Positions 55,061-64,000 of a DNA stretch of 64,000 bases are shown one piece after another. The translations under genes were made by a program, and so were the position numbers. Each line of letters opens with the position of its first letter. Within the stretch, counting starts at the first letter, position 1. The DNA comes from Isoetes taiwanensis (Eukaryota > Streptophyta > Lycopodiopsida > Isoetales > Isoetaceae), in NCBI GenBank assembly GCA_021234155.1, contig JAJEKV010000049.1:8280036-8344035 (forward strand), in the 5' to 3' direction. Below the pieces are notes generated by a model, which was given only the letters and a program-made list of their open reading frames with translations, did not search any database and was not told where the DNA came from.

Positions 55061-56529
55061 CTTAGTACAAACTCTGCCAGCGATATAGAATCATAGAATG
55101 CTGGATTAGATGCTTACATGATGGGTATGCGAATCATGTAGAATGCTGGATCAGATATTCATCAGTGAAGTATTGCAGTTGAGAGCACTACGTACCTAGG
55201 ATACATCTAGGAAGAACAGGAACAGAGGTAAAGACAAGTTATGGAACTAAGATATCGGTACACGTTACCTAGCCCTGACATCGTGGAGTATCCTTTGTCA
55301 GTACGAGTTTGATAAATAATGAAAATCAATTGTCATGCTAGATTGGTCATGTCACCTATTGAACACTTCAGCAAGTAGTATGCCACAAATCACAGAATAT
55401 ATTGGGCAAGACATTTAAGGTGAAGGCATCTCAAACGCAGGATTTGAGAACTGCATTTCAAATATAGCAGAGTGTATCATTACAAATATAATAAATCCAG
55501 CAGAGAGAGTTTAGCATTACAAAATTAATGCATCCCTCAGAGAGTTCACCACTAGAAGCACAGATAAAGATTGGCATCATGTTTGACTATAGGATACAGG
55601 AATGATGCAAAATAGAGCAACTGCTTATCCATCTTGTAATTTCCATTGAACTCACTAGTTTGTACCTCTATTTCTTGTGAGTCTCTTTCTGTCAAGCTTT
55701 AGAAATGCAAGTAGCATGTAGGCAGACGTTCTCTTGGTGCTGCTTACTGTTTTAGAAAGCCTTTCAAAAGGCTTGTCATTGTCAACCAGCATTACACAAT
55801 ATGAAATTGCCTCAATCAATGCAATAATGGCGCAAAGATGTAAATAATTTGGACTGATAATAAAAATACATACAAGTAACCATCATTTGACAACCTCTTC
55901 TGGTCACAATCGACACAATTATACTCACATTTGACATGCTCTTCTGGTGACAATCATCCGGTGAGATTTTAATTTCGAGAAAACTTAGTTTAAATGTGAA
56001 ACATGTTGAAAGCTTAAAGTCTCCTATAATTCATGATGTCTTCCACTTGGAAACATGTTCTATGTCTGCAACTCCTACAACGGGAAAACAAGTTTAAGGA
56101 TTAATTTGGACTGGATTAAAATACATACCAGGAACTATCATTTTCCACTTCAATGCTATTATACTCATTTGACAGCCTTTTCTGGTTACAATCATCCACC
56201 ACAGTGGTAAAACTTCAATAAATTTCGAGAAAACTCAGCATAAATGCGAAACATGTGGAGTCCCCCTGTTTCTGATAGAATGGATACACATTTGGGTACA
56301 ATCTTCTAATTCTCATCAAAGGTTTTTGTATCATCTCTTCCTATTAAAATGTCTATCCGACAAGCATATCAACATAATTTATTTAAACACGAGAAAAGCT
56401 CAATACGTTCATTCAACTAACCTCTTCAACTGTTTAACTTCAACTGTCCGACTTCAAGTCGTTTGCGATTCCTAGAGCAAAAACCAGTTAAGAAGCAGGT
56501 TGATTAAATACAGATTAGATTAATTGAAG
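55061..56529. other. Intergenic, nothing recognised
   Basis: A phrase around 'attatactcatttgaca', 'ttctggt(t/g)acaatcatcc' and 'aatttcgagaaaact' is repeated at about 55920-55990 and 56158-56240. No gene was seen. Confidence 0.5.
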
Positions 56530-56685
56530 GGGGCCGCGCGAACGCGAGCCCCTACTACCACAAATTATGACGTGCACTCTCCCCTTGGGGAGATGCTAGG
56601 ACAATCCACGCCCTGGTGCAATGGCGCAGACCATCCTAGGCCATCGGCCTTTTGGATCACCGATAGACCCCGCCCAGGTAAGTAT
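56530..56685 (-). ncRNA. U1 spliceosomal snRNA
   Basis: The minus strand from 56685 begins ATACTTACCTGG, the invariant U1 5' end that pairs with 5' splice sites. Stem-loop I follows (ATCGG/CCGAT around loop TGATCCAAAAGG), then the U1A-type loop context CCATTGCAC, stem-loop III (CTCCCC-AA-GGGGAG), the Sm site ATAATTTGTGG, and the terminal stem-loop GGGGCTCGCG-TTCG-CGCGGCCCC. The order, length (about 156 nt) and Sm-site wording are those of plant U1. The loop I sequence (TGATCCAAAAGG) differs from the GATCACGAAGG form I know for the U1-70K contact, so it may be a variant or a mildly decayed copy. It is transcribed from its own upstream elements. Confidence 0.9.
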
Positions 56686-56710
56686 GGTGCAAGGTGCCCT
56701 CTCCTTTTCT

Positions 56711-56756
56711 TTTATAACTCCCCCTTGCCGTCTTCTGCAACTTATTCCTGTGGGAT
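56711..56756 (-). promoter_or_regulatory. snRNA promoter: upstream sequence element and TATA box
   Basis: On the minus strand ATCCCACAGGA (56756-56746) resembles the plant snRNA USE RTCCCACATCG at its first eight bases, about 60-70 bp upstream of the U1 start. TATAAA (56716-56711) lies about 26-31 bp upstream. The gap of about 29 nt between them suits the RNA polymerase II class of plant snRNA genes, not the shorter U6/Pol III spacing. Confidence 0.75.
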
Positions 56757-56776
56757 ATCTAATCCTCTCCCTCGGC

Positions 56777-58344
56777 AATAAAAAATCTGCCTGCTACAAC
56801 TCCCCTTCGTGAAAAATCGGAATCAGAAATCTGCCTGATACAACTCTCCTTCGTGAAGAATCGGAATCAGAAGCCCCTGCACAAAACAGAAAATCTAACT
56901 TTGAAGCGTGCAAAACTTTTGAACCTGCGAAGTTTCCTTATCGTTGGCTATTTAGGGTTCATGTTCTGTTCTCCAGTGCACTAGCATCGAACTGCCGAAT
57001 TCGTGCTGCCAATGAATGTTCTCGCAATTTGCCCCTTTTACTTGTATACTAACGGATTTTCTTTTATTTCGACCTACCGGAAAGGAATCACTTGGGCTGA
57101 GATTTTGACCTAGACCTACCCGTAGGTCAAAATTTTATCCAAATGATTTCTTCCAGCGGCCAATTCTTTGATTAAGGATGGCTCCTTGTAGTGCAGTCAG
57201 CTGGTACCCAAAAGTAATTTACGTCCTGCCCACGAGGCCAATCATAGCGTGACACATGGGTATGGTTCATTTCCAGGAATGTTGCATAAAGAATTTAGAG
57301 CATAGTTTTACCTACATTCTAGGCCGCAGAATCGCAACTAAATTGCTTTCACGTAGCACCAATGTTTGTTTACCAGACATTCTTGAGATGTCAACAGGGT
57401 CTCCACACTTTGCGAGTCCATATTCGTTAGCAAGAATGCCATATGTAACGATAGCGATGTTAAATATTATTGCGTCTAGAAGCTGCTAAATAGCTAATAC
57501 ACTGTCTCATCCCATGCTTGGCACTCACTTATTTTAATACAATACCATAACTGGGTTGGATTCCTCTTAGGTAGTGCATTTTGGTGCATCTACCCAATTT
57601 TCAGGAATGCTAATTTGCCTGATCATTCTGGATAACTGGGACAGCTGATCAAGAACAACTCCAAGGCTTTCAGAAAAAATGACGAAATTGACCTCCCCAA
57701 ATTATGATTTTGTAAGGGTAACACAATCGATCCACAAATCCCAGTTGACAACTCTGGGCCTCTGCCGATTGCTGCCAAGCCAGGACTTGTGTTTCAATTG
57801 TTAGAACATACAAGGTTTAATTTTCTAGACAACTAATAATTTCTAAAGGAGATAGCTTTTATAACAAGGTTCTTGTGGTCCAGCATGGCATTCTTTTTTA
57901 TCTCGCCTTAGCATATAAACACTTACCTTGGATCACGTTATCCACAGTAACATTATGATATACATGCTTATGAATGTTTCTTACCAACATCATTCAAGCT
58001 ATACCCTATCTTACCTTGGAACAATGCATCTTAGAATATTTGAAAACTTTATACAAATAATCATGTAACCAATGGGCTTTGAATATCCCCATTTAAGAAA
58101 TTCTTTCAACATCTGTTCACGGATGTGGCATTTGGAGCAACAATTCGAAATACACATTGTGCATATCATAATCTACTTCAGCTCCACGCTCTCAATTACT
58201 TATCCCATTCATATGCCTTTATCTAACTAAGGAATTTATATGCTTTTATCTAAGGAATTCATACCAACTGTACCCGTGAACTATAAACCCTAACCACATA
58301 CAACATATGATCTGGCCAACAAGAAAATATAAAAAAACAACCCT
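56777..58344. other. Intergenic, one imperfect stem-loop
   Basis: 'attttgaccta' and 'taggtcaaaat' form an 11-bp inverted repeat around a 10-nt loop at about 57093-57124. A duplicated 'aaaatctgcctg.tacaact' lies just upstream of the U1 promoter. No gene was seen. Confidence 0.5.
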
Positions 58345-59852
58345 GGTGGGTCCAGCATCGTAGACTATGTTTTGGTGGCCGAGCATGATATGCATCTCGT
58401 CAAACATTTTCGAGTGGGAACAGATGGTAGGGATGAGGAGGTGGATTCAGACCACTTACCGCTCTGCTTGCAGCTGGCTTGGCAGGTTGCTCCAGACGCC
58501 TGTCCAACAGCTCCTCATATGCCCCACCTCAGACCGGACTATGAGCATGCTCATACTTACTCCCAGATGTTTACAAAGGACCTGGCAAGCATCTCACAGT
58601 GCTCAACACTGGAGCAGCAGGCATGGAGTCTTATTGACATTCTCGGAGCTGCGCTGCCTCCGCCAAGTCACAGATCCTGCTATATGCCCGGATGCAGTCA
58701 AGCAATACCGCACTTTCTTTAAGGCTAGAAAGGCCAGGTACATTGCGGCCCATCAACAAGAAATGTTCTTCCTTTTGGAACGTCATTCCTGGACTTTCTG
58801 GCGAAGAGTGCTCAGGAGGCCAGTGCCGCCCACAGGAAACATCACTCCAGACCAGTGGGGGCAATACCTACAGCAGCTCTATAGCCATGAGGGCGCACGA
58901 GCGGCATTACCCCCCCAACAGGGTCCACTGCTAGAAATCACGGCGGCAGAGGTAGTGCAGGGGCTACAACGTCTAGCCAATGGAAAAGCACCAGATCTTG
59001 ACGGCATGCAGGCAGAGTTACTCAAGTGGGCAGGACCATCCATGGCACCGGTACTCACCGACATGTTCAATAAGACATTGCAGGAAGGTTTTCCCCCGTA
59101 ATGGACCACTAGCATGGTTGTCCTAATCTACAAGGCAGGAGACCCGCATTGCCCGGCCAATTACCAGACCATCATGATCAACTCATTGTTTGCAAAGCTC
59201 CTCGTCGGGATCCTCGAGCGGCAGTTGACAGGATGGGCAGCGGCAGCAGAAGTGCGGGCACTCACGCAGGCAGGATTCAGGCCGAGACACTCAACCATAG
59301 ATCATATCTTCACGCTGCAGACTATGGTTGAGAACCGCAGGAATCGTTGGCAAGACTTGTATTGCTGCTTCGTAGACTTCGCCAAGGCTTTTGACATTTA
59401 GACAGACAAAGAGATTTGGAAGCCACGTTAGGACATGCTTTGTCGGTGCTGCCAAATGGGAGGATGAATGCCATACCCTCCAGAGCTGCTCAGCGTATGA
59501 TCAAATTCGTGTATGCTATGCAGAGTTGGTCGGGCCTGGTCAGCTACTACGTGATACTGAGCACGGCTTCAGTCAGGATGCTGATCATACCTGTAGGAGG
59601 TCACAGATGTGCGTGATCAGCTTTGTCCTCGGACGCTTGCCTGACTTATATATATTTCAATATATGTGTATATTTGTACAGTTTAATAGCATTCTTATTG
59701 CTGCCACGGTTTTTCCCTTGAAAACCCTTCGGGTTCGGGGCGGGGGTTTTTTAAACTGGACAGTAATAAGTCTGATGTGCTCTTTTATTGGATTCCATAG
59801 GCCGACTGGTCTCTGCGGATGATAAAAATTCATTCTATTCTATTCTATTTTT
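58345..59852 (+). mobile_element. 5'-truncated, internally deleted LINE with (TTCTA)n tail
   Basis: The end of the endonuclease (GGSSIVDYVLVAEHDMHLV, then SDHLPLCLQL) leads into the linker and RT (VKQYRTFFKARKARYIAAH; GKAPDLDGMQAELLKWAG; PANYQTIMINSLFAKLL; QAGFRPRHSTIDHIFTLQ; FVDFAKAFD). An in-frame TAA interrupts FPP-WTTS at 59099-59101. At 59400 the sequence jumps from RT motif A to the zf-RVT cluster (AAKWEDECHTLQSCSAY), so the rest of RT is deleted. The 3' UTR with 'ttgctgccacggtttttccc' and 'gactggtctctgcggatga' ends in (TTCTA)n at 59833-59850. Confidence 0.85.
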
Positions 59853-61009
59853 AGATTAAATGTTTTTCTAAAGTTTATGTAATGTGAAAACTTGTAAAGT
59901 CATGCTTGTAAGGTTGATGCAGGTTCAAGAGTATATGCAATGATGAGGACAACATTATCCTAAAGGCGGGGGGGAGGGAGATATTCCTATACAATATGTG
60001 CTAGAAGATATGTGTTAGAATATGTATACACAAACACGTCACTGTACAATTCAAAGCAGTCGACATACACAAGCGTAGATGGCGCCTAACATGAAGGACA
60101 TGCTGAAATACTGCTAAATGCTTAGTATGGAGATTCCAACCTTAACCTATTAATAGACCTAGACCTTAAGCCATACCTCATTTGGAACCCTAACTGCTCA
60201 ACTGACCCTATATTCGGCTCAGAGCTCAGATCATGGTATCATCTTTGACAGTAGTGCATGCTAGCTTGAGTCCCCACCTGCTCGTGCAAGGGATTCCATC
60301 GATTTGTCGATACCAACCTGATAAACCATGAAGACCCCAGCATTAGCAACTAAGGAGCAATTATTTTTTTGTTATAAGTAGCTACGTCACCTAGAATGCA
60401 TCAATCCAGGTAGGTTACATGTTGCATCTTTAGTAGAGCTTTTCTGGAACCTAAAACCTAGTTCTAGTTCATGAACCCTAATTAATAATCTAGTTCTAGT
60501 TCATGAACCCTAATTAATAACCTAGTTCTAGTCCATGAATCTAGTTGTTTATTGTTTGCTCTTGTTCTTTAGAGAAGAGAGATAAAGGTTAAAAGCTGTA
60601 AATAGAGATGCTTCTAGTGAACTGCCTTATAATTTATATTTAATTTGGGATGTGTGTGAGAGCCTACCTGACTGGGGGTGATGGGCAGTAGATGGGATGA
60701 ACAAAAGAGGTCTTGATGGCTACGGTTTAAAGCATTGGCACGTTTTAGGTACTGGGGCTCCGTAGTGACTAGACCTAATAGTCTACCACTGCATGTGGAT
60801 AGAGTATGGGCCCGACACATCTTAGATTATGCGCCATCCTAGTGGTACAGATATAATTCATCACAAACATCTTGCTTGCCCATAGCGACATGGTGCTACC
60901 TAGATGAGTTGTGCTTCATTCTTGAGTCTTCAGACTGGGGGAGATGAAACAATAGAGTAGTCCTTAGTGATAACGTCCCTCATAGGCTATACTCATCGCT
61001 CCCCATGGT
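59853..61009. other. Non-coding stretch with duplicated phrases
   Basis: 'tagttctagttcatgaaccctaattaataa' recurs at about 60458, 60490 and (partly) 60520. A purine-rich run (59968-59986) and 'atggtatcatc' (60233) are only weakly LTR-like. No gene was seen. Confidence 0.45.
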
Positions 61010-61310
61010 TCAACCTATCTGCAAAGTATGTGCAGAGTGGCGGATGCAGTGGACAACCCTAAGCCATTTTCCTATTGTCAGTCAATTGCAATGTTACAAT
61101 TCAATTCCATCCGTTGTATCTTGCGACCATTACCATCAATCAATTCCCTTTGAATTGAAATCAGGGTAGGAGCCTCTGTATATGTTGCAATACATGTAGC
61201 TCTATGATGTATTAGTGGATGGGCACCATCTTTCGAGATGGTGTATAAATTTACATTATAATGTTTGCCATATGCGTATGTATATTAGGCTTCTGCAGTT
61301 ATAAATCGCC
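61010..61310 (+). repeat. Dispersed repeat family C, copy 2
   Basis: Collinear with 17035-17345, including the terminal hairpin CACCATC-TTTCG-AGATGGTG at about 61226-61246 and following 'gtataaattt'. Confidence 0.55.
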
Positions 61311-61954
61311 CAAAAGAGCAACAAAAAATGGCACATCCATGTTCTATGCCCTAGCACTTGGCCATTCCAAATGATTATGGTTACAGAAAGGGCCCCAACG
61401 GCAAGGCAGTCATTGACGAGGGGGATTTCCTCCGAGTATATAGTGGGGAGTCATAATAGTTAACTCGCTATCTAACCATTAAATCATTTCATTTCTTTAG
61501 CTTTTGTTCACTTGGTCATTAATTTTGTGGTCAACCATATTCTTGAGTCCCCATTATGTGCCAAAGTTGAAATCATGCCCCAATTTCCGAATGCAGTGTG
61601 TTAGGATGGATCCCCATTAGGGTGGCACATGAGTTTCCCACATGCGCCACGTAAGCGATTTACAAGCACAGCAAAAGCCACCATTCTCGTTTAAAGCTTG
61701 TGCCACGTAAGCAAAAATATGGAAAACTGAATTGGATGTTTCCATTGCAATTGCTTTTCTTTACCTGTTGGCTTTCGATGACCGAGGATTAAAAGCGGAG
61801 GAGATTTTTTGAGAGATGAGGCTGTGAAGCTCCAAGGGGTACCTTCAGGTTGTGAAGCACTCGGATACCTTCAGGTCAGATTATAGCTTTTTGCTATTTC
61901 AATGAATCCTCCTACTCTTCTTTTAATTGCTTTATTATGACAAGCAATTACTAT

Positions 61955-62634
61955 TGCAACGAGCATGTCTGATACTATTGACGAAGTTCTGGATGAGGAG
62001 CTTCGTGACAATGAAGAGAATGAAGAATAGCCAGAAATCATATCCACAATACTTTTTCTGTCAATGTTGACTAATGAATTTAGATTGCCAAGAGGAACCT
62101 CAACAGGTATAAGGTATGGGCAATGGTATATTAGACCCCGATCAATCCATTGGTGGTTCCATTATGAAGGTTTTGTCATGCAAGTAGATCCCACTCATTT
62201 TAAAGATATGTTTAGGGTATCCCAAGACACTTTTTGTTACATTTGCAGCCTAGTCAATCCCAAACTCCTCCTTGTTTCAGTTCCATTCCAAATCGCGTAG
62301 TCTCAGTAGAGAGATAAGATAAGATGAATTTTTACGTCCACGGGAACCCAACGGGTTATGGGTAGAGAGAAGCAAGTTGCCATTGCTTTGAGACGATTGG
62401 CATCGAACGACAATTTTCTAACCTTGTCAGAATTATTTGGGGTTGGACCATCCACTGCTGCATGCACCACATTGAAGTTTGTCGATGCCCTTGTGAAGAA
62501 TGCACAACATCATTTACAGTGGCCTTCAGGAGAAGGAATGCTTGCAGTAAAGCATGGATTTAAGGCAATTCATAGCTTTCTAACTATTGCGGAGCCATTG
62601 ATGCAACACATATTGTAATGGAGCTTCATGATTA
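61955..62634 (+). pseudogene. PIF/Harbinger transposase (HARBI1-like) relic
   Basis: It starts MSDTIDEVLDEELRD and stops early at 62028. It then continues (62064-62297) with SIHWWFHYEGFVMQ and DPTHFKDMFRVSQDTFCYI, the family's N-terminal region. After an insertion (62315-62361) it resumes REKQVAIALRRLASND, LSELFGVGPSTAACTTL and, in a shifted frame from about 62578, NYCGAIDATHIVMELH. The last piece contains the first Asp of the DDE catalytic triad. Everything beyond is replaced by repeat family A at 62637. The helix-turn-helix-like segment and DDE start are typical of Harbinger DNA transposons; multiple breaks make it dead. Confidence 0.85.
62315..62361 (-). mobile_element. 47-bp LINE 3'-end insertion with 9-bp target-site duplication
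   Basis: The insert, read on the minus strand, has '(c)ccgtggacgtaaaaattcat' followed by CTTATCTTA, the LINE 3' end and a short microsatellite. It is flanked by GTAGAGAGA at 62306-62314 and 62362-62370. It splits the Harbinger transposase relic. Confidence 0.85.
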
Positions 62635-62636
62635 TG

Positions 62637-62765
62637 AATATGTAGCATAATAACAGGGGGTTTTCTTTGTGTTTTTGTACGCTTTTCACAAAGGTTTTCC
62701 TAAGATTTCATGGCGTATTCGAATGGATGTACTAATGCGTACATCTAGAGTGCACTATTTCTTAG
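62637..62765 (-). repeat. Dispersed repeat family A, copy 3
   Basis: On the minus strand 'gcactctagatgtac', 'attagtaca', 'gaatacgcca' and 'ccctgttattatgctacata' are in the same order as copy 1. It begins where the transposase relic ends. Confidence 0.6.
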
Positions 62766-63360
62766 TCGTTGATTTAGCTTTTTTTTTTCAATGGTCCAAC
62801 ATCCAAGGGCTCATAACAAAAGCCCTCTTTTTATTTTAGGGGCTGAACATGCAAGCCTCCTCGATAGCATTTCAGGGCATTCTTGCAAAAAATTAATGTT
62901 CTTGTGATCAGAGTGAAACAGATTTTGAGTGGAAGCGTTAGTGCTGGAGTGGAAGCGTTAGTGCTTTAGTGCAGAGGATGATGCGGCCGGATGCTTGCTT
63001 CAGCACAGGGATATGCCCGTGGTTAGCGGCAAGCCAAACCAAAAACCACGCCCAAAAGAACCCCAAACTAGGGTTTTTGCGAGCCCTAAATGCATCTTCG
63101 TGCCAGATCTTGTAGTTTTGCTGACTCCTGCTATTTTCCCCGCATGAAGTAGAAGCTACCAATCATGCTGGAGTAGAACCTTCTTGCAACAGAGAGTAGA
63201 ATTTTTCGTGCCGATTGTGGCATGATTCTTCATGCTCCGCTACTGTGATAACGCAGCCGTCCTCAGGCGTGAAGGTAACCAAACGGGAACTTCATTGTAA
63301 TTGGATAAGCCATTATGTCTTTCTGCTTGCAGTTCTAGCACAACCTGAATCATAGTCCAG
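62766..63360. other. Intergenic, nothing recognised
   Basis: A short duplication 'gagtggaagcgttagtgct' is at about 62929-62963. No gene was seen. Confidence 0.5.
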
Positions 63361-64000
63361 AGAACCTTGATCTCGTTAGATGATCAATAGCTTGGACTTC
63401 CCTAGTGAAAAGGAAGAACGTACTTGAAGAATTTCTCCATAACTCTGATGATCCATGAATTGGAGCTGAGGATCCTAGTGGGACTTTCCGGATTGCAATA
63501 GAGAAGGAGTTGATAGACAGCTCTTTTACTGAGATGTTTCAACAGGCCGTGTGATTCGTAAATTCAGAGGCCATGATAGTGAGGTCTCCACCTTCAGCTT
63601 CTTTACCTGCTTCAGTAAAATTCAACGAGCTCATTACAGCTATTATTTCAGGCGGATATGATAAAGCATTTCTTTCGAAGTTTTTTCCAAGGTATGGAAA
63701 TTATTGTGGCCCTTGCAGCACATATCTTTGTAATGTTGACTACTGTTCCGGTACTTGTCCCCTGATTTATCTTATAGTTTTGTGGAATCCTTGATGTGTT
63801 ACAGAGCATTTGGAACTTATGGAGGTGCAATGAACGCAATTAGCATAGCAGATTTAAGTATTTTCTTACATTCCTCCGCTCTTACCTTCTTGCATCTACA
63901 TGTGCTGCAGGAATTTGCAGAGCAACATCTCAAGTTCTGTGGGTTGCAAACATTGTGTCTTCTGATAAAACCCTTGCCGTGTACATGGACTTGTACATGG
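63361..64000 (+). pseudogene. Unidentified coding-like pieces at the window edge
   Basis: Protein-like stretches occur in the plus strand: RKNVLEEFLHNSDDP, then SGTFRIAIEKELIDSSFTE, and at 63612-63790 SVKFNELITAIISGGYDKA with RYGNYCGP. From about 63800 another frame is open to the window end (AFGTYGGAMNAISIADLS). Stops separate them, so they are exons or decay. RYGNYCGP faintly recalls plant secreted phospholipase A2 but the following Cys pattern does not fit. No function is assigned. Confidence 0.25.

Noticed and set aside
59986-60245. Possible solo LTR: purine run before, 'atggtatcatc' after
   Set aside because: The primer-site match stops after eight bases and no second LTR or inverted TG/CA ends could be fixed.
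63612-63790. RYGNYCGP as a secreted phospholipase A2 active-site region
   Set aside because: The Cys spacing after it and the His-Asp pair of the family are absent.

Overview
The window looks like nuclear DNA of a land plant. It is AT-rich, with spliced plant-type genes, plant-type K+-channel and xyloglucan-xylosyltransferase relics, a plant-style U1 snRNA gene (upstream element plus TATA box) and much degenerate transposable-element DNA. The LINE and SINE load, a possible HUH-transposase relic and the low gene density would fit a fern or another non-seed vascular plant, but that is an inference. No organelle, bacterial or viral genome signature was seen.

Few loci look intact. They are a GT29 sialyltransferase-like gene (14832-16040), a two-exon FCP1-type HAD phosphatase-like gene (about 31391-32495), a U1 snRNA gene on the minus strand (56530-56685) and a 594-codon minus-strand ORF carried inside a young LTR element (49277-51061). 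Broken host-gene pieces include a short-chain dehydrogenase (2505-2935), a second partial sialyltransferase-like copy (12429-12709) and a cluster of three unrelated gene fragments: GT34 glycosyltransferase, ERCC6-like SNF2 helicase and SKOR/GORK-type K+ channel (24103-26231).

Most of the rest is mobile DNA. Left part: a tRNA-derived SINE (3560-3746), a LINE 3' tail (5735-5978) and a possible Replitron-like HUH transposase relic (8690-9755). At 18009-20282 lies a 2.27-kb element bounded by long imperfect terminal inverted repeats that carries about ten copies of a near-palindromic 16-mer. A Ty3/gypsy relic whose RT segment has been flipped follows (20640-23047). Middle: a Tourist-like MITE (29659-30008), a second SINE (36158-36385) and a decayed near-complete LINE on the minus strand (37471-42290). 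Right: a nested LTR/TRIM array (48802-53712) flanked by two apparently identical 596-bp direct repeats, a LINE fragment (58345-59852), and a Harbinger transposase relic (61955-62634) interrupted by a 47-bp LINE tail with a 9-bp target-site duplication.

The pieces explain one another. One LINE family supplies most 3' tails (about eight copies) and shares a similar tail with a SINE. The Harbinger relic is the kind of enzyme that could mobilise the MITE. The LTR/TRIM elements share an initiator-Met-tRNA-type primer site. All identifications come from reading the sequence; no database or alignment was run.
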